64,000 nucleotides of DNA from Volvox africanus (taxonomy: Eukaryota > Chlorophyta > Chlorophyceae > Chlamydomonadales > Volvocaceae), in assembly GCA_030268105.1 (NCBI GenBank), contig BSDZ01000004.1:1661001-1725000 (forward strand), in the 5' to 3' direction. Positions 1-12,627 of the stretch are shown one piece after another (positions within the stretch are counted from its first letter, which is position 1; each line of letters opens with the position of its first letter). Under the pieces are notes generated by a model. It searched no databases, had not been told where the DNA came from, and saw nothing but the letters and a program-made list of their open reading frames with translations. The position numbers and the translations under genes were made by a program.

Positions 1-523
1 CAAGGAGTACAGCAAACAATCTCCCATGGGTGATCGCGTGAAATCTAAAATGCCGTACCCCAGGTGCGCGTATTGGAGATGTCCGTGGGCTGGCCGGTGT
101 GCTGCGAATGGGTGTGCGTGGCAGCGGTCATTGTCTGTTTGGTAGTCCTGGGATGCACGCACGTAATGTGCATGTTAAAAGGTCTCTGTGGAGATAACTG
201 GCAAGAATCTCTCCGTGTTGCAGCTTCGAGCCCTGGTGAACGGCCTCGGAAAGCCATGGGGGCCAGAACCGGTCGCTCCTTCCCGGAACAGGTGCTTTCT
301 ACATGCCATGCGAGCCATGCCGCGGCGCTGTGCCGCTATGTAGCGTCGCGTTCAAGGATATGGTTGCCACACGGCACATGTCCCTCACCCTGCCCTCCTC
401 GCCTCCTACCCAATTTTGCTTGCCCATGTTCGCGAAACGTGTCTCGCCCCATATATCGCTTCCCGGGTACCAGTTCTGTTGTACTCCCGACGTGCCCCCT
501 CTACCCCCAACCCTACGGCCCAG
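1..523. other. No supported gene; upstream of first recognisable channel exon
   Basis: No stretch here matches a protein family I recognise. The cytoplasmic N-terminus of the channel that starts at 524 must lie here or beyond the left edge, because the first recognised exon begins inside a codon immediately before transmembrane segment S1. Open frames of 60-200 codons occur on both strands, but none carries a convincing signal. Confidence 0.4.
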
Positions 524-3500
524 CTCCATCTTCGGGCTGCCGGTAATGCACCCATACTCGCCACTAGCAGTAGGATGGCGCTGCGCAATGCTGCTCTTCG
601 ATTTATCTTTCACCGCGTTTTTGGTGCCGCTCAATGTGGGCTTCTGCTTCACATCTTACGGCGATCTGCGGCGACGCTGCACCCGGTCCGACCTGGCGGG
701 AGGTGAGGCTGGACGGACGAAGTCAACTGAGTCAGGGAGGAAAGAGCAGGCCGAGTGGGGTGATACTGCTTGTGTGCGGATGCACTGCAACGGCCAATAC
801 CCCGTTGTGGGCTCTGCTTCCATGTTCATGGTATCACAGAAATGCTCTGGGGCCGCTACCCGGGAAATAGGCGACAGCATTGGTGAGGTCCAGCGGAGCC
901 TTGGGTGCCTGTGTGGGTGAATGCTTGAATGTGTGGAGTGTGTGAAATCTGTGCCATGCCTGCGTGGGTAATATGGCCTCGGGTAACATGGCCATGGGTC
1001 TGGCCCCGAGGTCCTGATTTGAAGTTGCGTAGTTGGTGGTTGGCACCCCATCGTGCAATGTCTGCCTTCCCGCTGCTAAAGATCGGAAGGAGATTTACCC
1101 TAACTTGTTTACCCGGGGTGCCGCGCCTCACCTCACAAGGCATTGTCTACGTCATCAACTGGATTGTGGGATTCCACATGGGGGTACTGGCGATCGACGG
1201 GACACGCAGGCTGGTCGTGCGGAACGGCATATCCGTGGCGAAGTTATACGTCCAGCACGGCAAATTCATTATAGACGCATTGGCCGCTGCACCTTTCTTC
1301 GTGCTGGTGAGTGGCTCGGCGGCTTGGTCGTTGTAGGTACTGCGTAAGGGACCACCGTGGGATGTTTTATTTCCTCGTGCAAATCCTTTTCGCTTCACGC
1401 GGTGCTGTGATGTGATTGTTAATCATCAGGTAGTGCCGGGGGCCCAGTAGATGCTGTTACTAAGGCATGCAGGTGTTGGCTGGTATAATTCCAGTGGGTT
1501 GCTTTTTCTGCATTCGGTCAGGTTTGGGCCATCGCAACTCGGCGGGACGTGGTGAGCCACGGCTGGGGGATGTGGAGTCTGCTATCACTGCTGCGGCTGG
1601 CGCGCCTACTTCGGCTGTTCAAAACCGTGGAGGCAGGTGGCAGGTTTCGTGGATGGAGGGAAGGAATTGGGTATGTGGGTATGGTGAAGCACAGCTGCAC
1701 GGGTATAGCAGAAATCCATGATTCATGTGTTTGCGTCTTCCTCGCGCAGCCCAGTTGTTTAATGCTGGGCCACCTGGCTCGCAGAAACTGACCTCTTTCC
1801 GAACTGGTGGTCCTCACAGGTGGTTTATAAGGACTCTCTTAACGGGTCCTACCATTTGTCCTGGATTTCGGAGCGCATATCCGTACCCCGCATGTTCCTC
1901 GTCATCTTAGGATATCAGGTGAGGTGGGGCGTCGTTCCTTTGCGATTGCATTTGCGGTGGTGCGCTGTATGTAGGGTATCATGGGTACGGGTGCGGGTAC
2001 GGGTGCACCTGTGGCAATTACGGTGGTGCGTGGGTCTGGCTGCAGATGTGGATGTCATTTGGGGCTGACGGGGGGCTGCGGGGAGGGTGCAAGTGGGATT
2101 TCGCAAGAGGAGAGTCGGAACATGCAGTTACAGTTTCTTTTTGCAGTTGTGGTTCCTTACCCGGGCATCTCCATCTCGCATGGAAGATGACCTTTGAGGG
2201 ACACTTTGAGGGACACTTTGCGGAAGGGTACAACAGGGGTCACTCCTGCTGGCTGCCTTCTCAATATGATCTTCTATTGGACACGGGTCCTTCATGAGTC
2301 CATCCATGCCCCTTCGTTTTTCCATTAGTCTAGGCGCGTGTGCCCGAGATTGCTTACAAAGATGCAAGCACGCTGTGCTGTTTGAAGCCTAGGCTAGGCT
2401 TCCCCTTGGCGTCTCAGTCTGAGACCGTAGCCCTCCCATCGCTCCACGTCCTGCTGCCCGCCCCGGCCCTCCTCTCCTCCCTGCGGCGTGTAGTTCCTGG
2501 CGGTGATCAACCTTTGCGCCTCGCTCATGATTCTGTTGGCCACCTTCTACGGCCAGGAGAACGGACACACCTGGTTTGATGGGATGAAGTGGGTGGACTT
2601 CGAGGCTGCATCGCCACCCAGGTTGTGGTTCCACTCGGCCTACTGGGTTGTTACAGTGGTGGGTTCCGGACCTGGGAGGGCTGAGGATGGCTAACACGAA
2701 GGGAGTGAAGAAGAAACTGGCCACGGCTAATGAAGAGGAGTGGTGGGGGCATCATATGAGCAGGGAGCCGCATGTGCACCTGAGGCTTGACCTGTGGTTG
2801 AGTGGGTTCAAAGGGAGGTCGTTGGGGTTGTGCGGAGGAGTGCGGGGAGAGAGGCATTTGGCAGTGCGGTATTTAGCAGGCGGCTGCTGTGAGGCCACTA
2901 ACGAACTATGTGCATACTGAGGCGTCGTGAGCTTCGGAGCTACGGTATGGTGAGCAACGCAGGAACCGGGGGCCCGACCGCACCTGGGGGGGGACCCGAA
3001 ACCTCCTTCAGGGACCTCCTGCCTTACCTCAAGGCCACAAATGTCTCGTCTTGTTCCGTTCGGATCTGTGGCTTCCATCCCCGCCTCACCCACCCCTTCT
3101 GTCCTGCCCAACTCAACAGCCCTTTGCCGCCATATCCTTCTACTTCCCTCCCCTCGACCCGCCTCCTTACACCTCGGCTCAGCTTACCACCACAGGCCAG
3201 GGACAGGCGCCGCGGCAGCTGGGCGAGCAGATCGTGTCAAACTTCTGCGCTGTGTACGGCATGGTGTTCAGTGGTTTGGTGGTGGGCGTCGTCAGCAATG
3301 CGCTCATGCGGGTGGGTTTCAGTCGGTTGGCGGAGGTTTCAGTTCCAGTAACAAGGTCTCTGGTGGTTTGGTTCGCTTAGGCAATCTGGTGGCGGTCATT
3401 TGGGAATTCTCCTCATCGGTAAGAGGGTTGGCGAATGATTTTAGGATTGAAGGGTTTTAGGGTTTCATAGGGGAGGCGCGCGAATGAGACCAGGACGAGG

Positions 3501-6500
3501 TAGGTACAATGGTTAAGGTACGTGGATCACCTGCATGGCCCTCGTTTGGCTGCCTTCTGGATCCAGGATCCAGAGCAGGAACGTAAGGGCGAGGACTTCC
3601 GGGCAGTGGACATATTTTTTGAACCGATTCAAAGCACTCGGATGACGCAGTCAGGTCAGAGCGGCCGCTCATCCAACCTGGCGGCGAAACGCCTGATTAT
3701 GTCTTATCATTCTTACCGTCAGTTGACACCCCCCCCCCAAACATCCTGTCCCCGCCATCATCACACCTCCACCGCCGCCGCCGCCACCACGGACACAATC
3801 ACCGCATCAATTGCCGATCCTCTGCCGCTCCGCGCGCACAGGGTAGTGGTGATGCCGTGGCACTGTTGCGAGCCCGCCGTAGCGTGGCGCGTGCGACTGC
3901 CTGGGCTGCCATGCGCAACCTGCTACCCGCCCTGACAAAGGAATTGCAGGTCCGCAATAGCAGGAGGGGGTGGGCTCATGGCTGGGTTCCGAAACGTCGA
4001 GATAGGTGGGAGATAGAAGGCTCGCCAGGGACGGGGCCCAGGGCTTTGGCACGGCCAGGCTGGCTGGCTATTGTTAGGCGTTAGCTTCGTTCCTCGGTAA
4101 CGCCCTTGCTTGGGCTGAGGTAGTGACCAGTGTTTGTTGGGATAACCAGTTAACTTTTCGTAACCAAGAAGATATCCTGGGATGTCTATGGGTAAATATT
4201 GGTCCAAGATGACCAATTATTTGAAAACGTTGTTATGGGGTAATATCCGCAGGTGGATTTACGAGAGGAAAATGATTGTATCGAGGGGATTTAAAGATAT
4301 TCGCCAGTTTGAAGATATTAGTTCAAGGCCCCCCTCCCACTGCTGAGGCACCAGGCCCAAAGGCTCGGTAGATTTCACAAAACGAATATACGATATATGT
4401 ACGTATACGAATGATTATATGAAGCCCCCAAAGCTGTTGCTCTTCCAAAGACAAAAAAACCATTTGCTAAGCTAGTTCTTAGTCAATGGCAAGCAGTTCC
4501 ACCGGGTCAGTGTGGCTCTCCAGCCTGATGGCCCTCTGCATGACTTATGGGCGTTCAGCACATTTACATACACAGAGACCATTTCTAGTTTTCCACCTGG
4601 TGACGTGCGTGGTGAGCAGCAACCACAAGTAGAGACATGCAGAGCAAATAGTGAGAGGGCGCCATCCATTAAGTGAACCTTCTTAGAACCGAGGCAAGGG
4701 GGTTATAGGGTTTTCATGCTCAGAGGGGGTGCAAAAGACCCCCTAGCCGTTTTTGCCATTCTAAGTTTGTAACCACCTTAACGGAAACAAATTTTCGTTA
4801 CTTGACCTGTACCCAAAATCAGACTCACAAAAACGAAAAAAACACTGGTGGTGACTTGATCATCACCATTCTGGCAGGGATGGACCATCGTACCTTAGGA
4901 TTTCGCGCTCGTGAACGAAAACACCACGTTGATGCTTCATTGCCATTCCGTGTACGGCGAGGGCCGAGCCGGCGTCCAGGCCTCCTCTCTGGTGCTGCTA
5001 AGTTTGCGTCTTTCTGTCCCTTGCCGTCTGGTATGCGCAAGGTGTTCTTCGCTGGCTTGGTGCATCTGGATAGTGACTTCAACAGGGAAGCCTCCTACAT
5101 CGAGGACCTACCCACATCGTTGCGCCAGGAAGTGCTGAAACACATAATGCGGCCGCTTATGGATACGGTGGGAGAGGGAGAGGGAGAGGGTAAAACGATA
5201 CAGACCCCGGTTTTAGGACTTCTGGGTGCAGCGCACGTACCCAAATGCATGTTTCACGACTGTGGCGTCGGTCGCGGAAGCAAGGGCTTTCAATGCGTGC
5301 AAGGAAAGGGGTGGATAGGAGCGGGAAAGGGATTGTGCCCCGGCGTCAGGACTAGCTATGGCTGGCGGAAAGTGTTGGATCAACGGGTGTGATGTTACGT
5401 CTTACGAAATGCCGTTAACGATTTGTTTTGACGTACGCATTGCTCACTCGTGTCTTGGTCCTACAGACGCTGCTCTGAATCAATGGCCACATTTCGGTCG
5501 CCCCGTCCCCGTCTGAATCGTCGCCCACGACCCGCCACCTACATTTTCTCTTGTCGCCCCTCTCTTCCTCCAGGTGCATATCTTCTCAGAACTTGAACCG
5601 GAGTACCGGGACCTGCTTGCCTCCATGTTCCGACCCGTGGACGTGCCACCCAGTGAGTGGCCGCTTTGGGGTAGAGTGCGCCGTGGGGTTGGGGAGCCTG
5701 AGAGCGGATTGACAGAAAACAGTGGACTAGGTCAGATGAGACCTGAAGGTGTCTGGGGCCCACGCCGGCCTCTGGTTTATACAAACCGGTTCTACCATGT
5801 GAAATCGGTTTTAAGAGAGTGAATGTGATACTTATGATGCCAATAATGCCTTGGGCATGCTGTCCATCTTCTCATATCTCGTCTAAGGGAGAGCCCTTTT
5901 GCACGCGGACCCCATCTCCCACTTCCATTCACCCGTGTGGCCCTACTCGCACCGTACCCTCGCACCGTACCCCTACCCCCTGCTCCCACTCAGATCACGA
6001 CCTGTGCCGGCAGGGCACACTCGCCGACCGGTTGTGGATTGTGGAGCACGGTACGGTGGTGGCTCGGCGCCACAGCGAGGTGGAGGCATACCCAACCACC
6101 GGAATGGCCTGCTTGCTTGGAGAGACGGTGTTCCTTCGCGCCCTCATGGAGCCGGCGGAGATGCGGCCCTGGACCCTCCGCACCACCGAGTGGTGTCGTC
6201 TGTGGGAGCTGCACTGGGCGGACATAGAGAGGATGCTGCGGATTGAGCCGTCAGTGGTGGAAAAAATGTTGATGGTGGGGTGGGGTATGTGGGGGAGGTA
6301 TTGTAATGGCATATGGGGACTTCATGCGCTCGCAATGTTCTTTGTACATGTAATGATGGAATCAATAACGTATAGGCGCGTAACTGTGTGAAGCGTTCCG
6401 GCGAAGACTGGGTGAGCGCTGGGTGTGGGGAGGGACGGGGGTACGGAGCAGGGAGGCGGTGGAATATATTGCCACTTGGCAGAGCTGAAATATTTTCGCA

Positions 6501-9500
6501 GGTGGGGTCCGGGGGCGGGCGGGTTCACACTCACACATGACCTGGGTGAGTGGGTGTGGGGAAGGGGTTATCGGACTGCGCACCGAAGCCGGCTGCATTC
6601 CCAGATGTGTGTTCGTCTACATATATACATCTTCCCCTCCCACGACAACGGCAGTGCCATCTGTCCTCCGCCGTCTCAAATTCCTTTCCCGGCCAGGACG
6701 TTTTGAGTGCAGATGAACGCAACAATCCTCAATGCCCTCTCCAAACTCCTCTGCTGCGTCAAGAGAGGTGTTCAACTGCCGCCCTCACCGCCTCTTGGGC
6801 ATCGGTTCCTAGCTTGGAGTGTCTCTCTTATTGTTTTGTCATTGTAATCCGCATCTGCACAGCTGTTAACCACGCACGTTGCGGGTAGGAGGCCTAGGAG
6901 ACCGGATATGCCCCTTCCCCAATTACTTCCCTGCGGCCTGCGCCATGACTGTTGCTGTGTCTCATCATGCGCAGTATGTGAAGGACAGACTCTTGATCAA
7001 GATGAACAACGCTCCTGAGTGCGATCGCTGCTGGTGTGAGCTGGTGGAGGTGTTGTGCCGCGTGCTGAAGCAGTGGGGCATGCTGGATTCTGCAACAGAG
7101 AACCTTGATGCGCTCGCGCAGGTGGGAATGAGCTTCATGTATATAAGGTTCTGGCGAAGTGGCAGTGCTCGTCGACCGCCCTGGCAAAAATGTGGTAGCC
7201 GCACGTCCCAATGCTGTAGGAAATTCCAACGCGAAAGCGCGCTTGCCATTTGCCCTCACATTATATTTGTCCATGCGTTCAGTTATCTTCACCGCCCTGG
7301 CCGCGTCCTGTCTCGGCTCCTTTTCCGCAGGCCAACATGGTGGACGGCTCCCTGCCGCTGCTGATATCCTTCTGGCTGGAGGCGGGTATCGGCCCGCCTC
7401 TGGGGCAGCAAGGGGGGGCTAATACAGGCCGCAGGCGCGGATTAGTCACGATGGTGGGTCGAGGTGTTCTAGAAGGGGAGGGAAAGGAGGCGAGAAGGGA
7501 GACCAGGGGTATACGATTCAGCCAGTCAAGCCGTTGCACTGTATTGCATTGCATCGAGATGGGTGGCTGGATCAGGTGCAAAGGGCCAAGCGCCGAGTGG
7601 CTGCAAAGGGCGATGCTGCCAGTCCTTGCGAGCAGATCACGGTGGGTTCCATCATAAGGGATGGGACGGCAAACGGACATCAACTCGCTTTGCACCACCG
7701 GCGGCATTGAGCGCCCTGACCGCCGGAACAGGAACAGGAGAGCACAGGGCGCTTTTTCGTTTTCCGCGGGGCTTACCTTCCCCAGCCTTTGTTTAGGATG
7801 GTTCTCCTGCGACCGGCTCCTTTGGTACTCCAAGTCCGACTACTGCATTCGACCCAGACCCCATCTGTGACCTGGTGACCTCTGGCACACGCACTCCTTC
7901 CCCGCAGTCTCAGATGCTCGCTCGGCCTTCCAACGATGCGGGTGGATCCAATCCGCGGCTCAGTTCTTACGGCGGCACGATCCCGTATCCCCTGGCCGCG
8001 CCGTCACCGGCGATCATGTCGCATTATAGTGGCACACGCGGCGGCGGCGGCGGCAGCAGCCCCGCTGCCAATTTGGGTATTGGCGGAGGAAACGGAGCCG
8101 CGCGCCGGGTCGGTCTGCCGGGTAATTGGTCACCTCGGGGAATCGTGCCTGCAGTATCACCGGCCCTGTTGATGGCCCATTCGGGTGGTGGTGACGGCGG
8201 TGGTGACCCCGGCAGCGTCACGGTGCGCTCCCCTGGTGGCAGCGGGGAGCTGCCCCAGGGACTCATCGCGGGTGCCGATGTCGCTAGTAGTGGCGGCGCT
8301 ATTAACACCAAGCCGGTTGGTGGCTGGGGGCACAACCCGCGCACTGCGAAACGATCCCGCTCCTTCTCGCATGGAGCTCTGGAAAGCCCCATGGGCAGCT
8401 CCGTTGAAGATGACGGAAAGTCACGGACCACCGATGATCTGGGACCACAGCCCTCGGTCCAATCGCAGACGCAGCCACAACTCGCGCTTGTGGGGGGGAT
8501 AATGGCTGGCCGCACACCGGCGTCACGGTCACGGTTTGCGTCAACAGCTCCAACGAGGCAAGTACCCTGGGTGGAGGCGGTAGCGGCGTCGGCGGCGTCA
8601 ATGAATCTCCAAGGCCGTCACCTCAACCGCCGGGCGTCCCTTTCGGATGACGGGATGACGGCTGCGGACCACGAAGGCGGTGTTGAGGGATCGGTATTGA
8701 GGACGAACGAGGGAGCCGCCGGAACGAGCACCGAACGTGGGGGTCTGGGTACTGATGACGCTGCTGATGCGGACCTCCACCGCCTTTCAGTCATCGCTCA
8801 TACGCCCTTCGCATACGCAATGGTTGATGCGGGCGGCTTGCCGGTGCTCCCCTGTCATGGGCAGCTGCCGCAGCATGGACAGCAACAGCACTTGATACAA
8901 CAGTTGCAGCAGCAGCAGCACTTCTCATTGTCACAGTCGCCATTTCCGCTTGCACCGGTGAGATCTGGATTGTTGAGTTCAGGGGGGTCGGTAGCTGAGC
9001 CAGCACCATTCTCGCCCCGCTACACGCTGAAAGGCCCGATGGCGCCGTCGTCAGCAGTGTTGATGGCTTCAGTGACCTCACCGGGCTCCAGCTCCCCAAA
9101 TTCCCAACTTTCACCCCGTGGCGGCAGTGCCGGCGGCGGCGTCCACAGAGCAGACATCCTCAACGCCGGGAGTCCCCGCGCGAGACTTGCTGCGGAGTGC
9201 AGCGCTAGGACAGGGTCCGCCGGTGGCGGCGGCAACAGTACCTTCTACGGGGGCCCTTCGGGCGGCGCGTTGCGGGGCGGCGTTCGACAGATGCTAGACC
9301 GTGCTTGGTCGGCGCATATGTTGCCGCTGGTGCCTGAGGAGGAGGGCGTGGCGCAGAATAGCTCTGACGGTGACAAGGCTAGCGTTGGTGGCGACAACGC
9401 CACCAGCGGCAGTAGCGGCGGAGAGGCCGCTCATCAGGACTCGGCTGTGGCGTCGGAACCATTGGTCGGCGGCAAAGAGGAAGTATCTGCACCCTCCACC

Positions 9501-10619
9501 ACCACCGTTTCCACCCGTCATGCTGTCATTGCTTCTGGCATAGCATATTCCAAAAGTGGAGGTGGCGGCACAGCTTCCAGCGCCGGCGTTGAGATCATCC
9601 GGCACCGTAGTGTATCTTGTTCCCGAAGCGCTTCACTACCTGGACCTCCTCAGCCTTCTCCGCAATTGGCAGGTCTGACTGGGTCCCTGATCCCTGGAGT
9701 AAAGGAGGACGGCAGCGGCGCTGGTATAGTTGATTGCAGTGACTATGCCGGCTCGTCCCAAATGCCGGCAGCAGCTGCCGCCGCTACGGAATCTAGCGTC
9801 GACTGCACCACATCCAAAGGCCAGCTGATAATGCCGGCGCAGAGACCACCACTGCCTCAACAACTTCAACCGCAGCCTGATGAAGTCATCCTAAATGCAA
9901 CGGCCAGCGGGTCGCAACCTCCGTCCCCATTGTTGTACCCTCGCATTAGCGCCGTGAGTCCCCTGCCCATAACCTCAGGGGTAGTTGGAGCTGCCCCAGC
10001 AGGTGCCGAGGTTAGCAGTGCGGCCGTATCCGAACGCCTCCCACAAATTCCCTTGCCGGACCGTGTTTCGAGGTTGAGGGTGCGGACGGGTGCTGGGTCT
10101 CCAATACGAGGCCAGTCATCTTCCTTGAGTAATGCCGACGTTGCTGTACCTGCGGCCGGACCGCATTCACCGACAGCGGCTGGCACCGCGGGAGGTGTGG
10201 GCCCTTGTCTGGCTCCCACCTTCTGCTCTACCTGCGGGAAATGCACCTGCGCCGAGTGTAGAGCGCGTGTGATGGCCGCGGCCCGGAAATTGGAGCAGGG
10301 TGCGGCAACAGTGGTTGTGGGAATAGAGGTGCGCTCTCCACAACCGCCGTACTCCCCTCGACGGTGGGGTATGGGTCCCGTTCCACAAGCACTGCGGGAT
10401 GCCGGAGTTCAGGTACCGCTACAGTCGTCGCAGTTAGGACGTACGGGGGCCGGCGCCGCCATCACTGTGAGCGCGATGCGTGACACACCAAGTCGGGCTG
10501 GGGGGCACTGGGCTCGTGACACGGGCAGCGCCGGCAGAGGACCCGAAACTTGGCGGAAGCGTCGCGCTTCAGTAGTCATGGATCTGGGCAAGTCATCCCT
10601 ATCGTTGATGCCGTATTAA
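524..10619 (+). CDS. Cyclic-nucleotide-gated/HCN-like cation channel, long C-terminal tail, 5' partial
   Basis: Plasma- or ciliary-membrane channel subunit of the voltage-gated superfamily. Recognised exons: 524-702 (S1, HPYSPLAVGW...), 1140-1306 (S2-S3), 1522-about 1632/1636 (S4, RLARLLRLFK), 1820-1918 (S4-S5 linker), 2494-2658 (S5 and pore helix, YWVVTV), 3183-3311 (filter TTTGQGQ and S6), 3842-3949 (start of C-linker), about 5050-5167 (C-linker, YIEDLPTSLRQEVL), 5574-5652 and 5994-6274 (cyclic-nucleotide-binding domain), 6975-7121, 7331-7453, and 7797-10619 (tail, stop TAA). Phases agree at nearly all junctions. The S4 exon keeps frame only if it ends at a GC donor near 1633, so that donor is uncertain, and further C-linker sequence at 4.86-5.05 kb is unresolved. 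In the binding domain the usual R-[TS]-A motif reads R-P-W. The last exon encodes 940 residues rich in Gly, Ser, Ala and Pro, with a Gln-rich patch (about 8870-8930) and a Cys cluster, CSTCGKCTCAEC (about 10223-10258). Ion selectivity and ligand cannot be assigned. Confidence 0.85.
3950..4860. other. Large channel intron with AT-richer insert
   Basis: After the exon ending at 3949 no coding sequence is seen until the C-linker exon(s) near 4.9-5.1 kb. From about 4130 to 4860 the base composition turns AT-rich, for example around 4375-4430 and 4740-4800, unlike flanking introns. This suggests inserted repeat DNA. A diverged copy of a repeat also found in the retroelement lies at about 4160-4215. 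Confidence 0.5.
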
Positions 10620-12627
10620 TGCGGCACTTGCCATTGAAGCTTATCCAACTAAAACTTCGCTAGAATGGCCTGTCGCGCTCCCCTGCCGGACCCCATAGTG
10701 CAAGAACCATGTTGTGATCTGGCCTGCGGGACAGGGTCTCGCAGTATGCGCGGTATAAGTGACGGCGATTCCCTTGTACCAGTACAACAGAAGTGTTCTC
10801 TGATATGTTTGCTGAGGTGGGCTGCAATTCTGAGTTGGACATGGTGACGCCGTGCGGGTCCGCACTTGGTTGGCCTTGCCCTCAGTCATTCGTTTAGGCA
10901 TTCAGTTATTTTGAGCAGCTTCGACCTGCTCGTCAATCTTGCTGTGCATATGTTTTCGTGCAGTTTTGTGGCGATTTTAGACTGTCTGAGAAGGTGCAGA
11001 GGGTGCAGGTGCAGAGGTTCACAACGTAACTGGTAGTTGCAAGGGTTAGCCTTGCAAACGACACCGGTTTCAGGTGCAAGTTCGGTGCCGTGTTGTTGCA
11101 CGCCGCGCTGCGCTGAGTTACGTTTAGCTGGTGTGTGTGCTTTTTCGGCTGCAAGGCTGTGTTTACCGCGGTGCATAGCTAGGGCTGGTGCCACGCCGCT
11201 AAATTATTCTCTTCGGACCGCACCGTGGGGCGGACAAAGCTCCGAATGTGCACGGTGATGCTTTCCTGGAAGAGATTGGAGATTGCCACATGAGCATGCT
11301 TCATGTCGTATCATGGGATCCCGGATGATGCCCTAGGCATCCACGCTGTCAAGCGTCAGGATCATGATGCATCTAGTGGACGAAGAAAGGGGATTTTAAT
11401 ACATACTGGTTGTGCGACTGGGCCTGTATGCAAGGCAAAGACGCCCACCACTGAGTTTTGCAGACGTAGAGGAAAGTGCGGCGGTCAAAGAGCGCGAAGT
11501 CAGGAGTTTAACAGGTGCTTAGTTTAGGTGCAGGAGCCAGTTCGGCGTAATAAAAAGCGTGCACTAGGTGAGGTTATTTGTTGTCCTATTCGTGTTGTCT
11601 CTTTGTATTTATAGACTCTGTGATAAGTTTACGCTTTATTGTTACAGAATTTATTAGGAAGCCACTACCTCCATTGTGCAGCATCGTAACAGATAATGCG
11701 TTGCATTACCTCTTTAAGCTGTAAGGTGACCCTCCACCGCCTTGGGAAAAGAGATCTCACCACGGTACCTAATGCAAGTCGTTCAGACACACTACACACT
11801 CACTCGTTCACGCCACACAATTTTAGGTGTGGAGCATCATCAAAGTTGACTGCAAATACACAACGGACAGCCTACGGCATTTCCTTGCACGAAGCCAAGA
11901 CAGTGAACATGCTCACCTCCAGTCTCCACAAGTCCCATATCCATTCAGATTCATCTGTTCCATAATCTTTCCCCAAGCGCCCGCCTTCTGGCCACACAAA
12001 TAAAAGCAAAAGTCTTTCCTCTCTCAGTGTATTCCTACCCACTCCCGAACGACCTACCGCTCGGCAACTGCACTCAGTGACCACGCTCACTGCTGACCCG
12101 TTTGATGCCGATGTGCAATGATGATTGCTCTCGTTTCGGGCCTGCGAAACGTCGGTAGGCCACCCCTGAGGGTTTCAATGCACGCTGATAGTAATCTCGC
12201 AGCCTTTGCGGGCCCCAAGCCCTGTAGCCAGACCGAGGTTAGGATCTCCCGTTAGCTAGCAAAGGGGCCATGGACATCACCAGTAAAGAATTTCTCCAAA
12301 GCAAGCCAAGCAAACCTTTTCAAGATGCTAGTTAAGACGGCTTTGCAAAAGGTGCCGCTCCAGATGATGGCTGCGCCACCGCCTTTTCCTCCCGGATGTA
12401 GGAGGAAGGGGGATAAAACACGTCACGAAACATTTCCGATCCAGCCGCATCCTGACCGGTTCTTAAGGATTTTGAGCGTATAACGCCAGTGCTGTAACCA
12501 CTCCAAAACTGTCTGCGCTCCACTCGCATACATCATAATTAACTCAAGTATGCATAGTAGAATATTATGTTAAATCAATCCTGTATGAGACCGCTCTGCG
12601 TCGACTCGTACGTTGTCAGGCAGCATT
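10620..12627. other. Intergenic region between convergent channel and zinc-finger genes
   Basis: The plus-strand channel ends at 10619 and the minus-strand zinc-finger gene ends at 12628, so this 2 kb should hold both 3' UTRs. TGTAA, the volvocine-type poly(A) signal, occurs on the plus strand near 11719 and on the minus strand as TTACA near 11641. Neither can be tied firmly to a gene. I see no coding potential beyond short chance frames. Confidence 0.5.
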
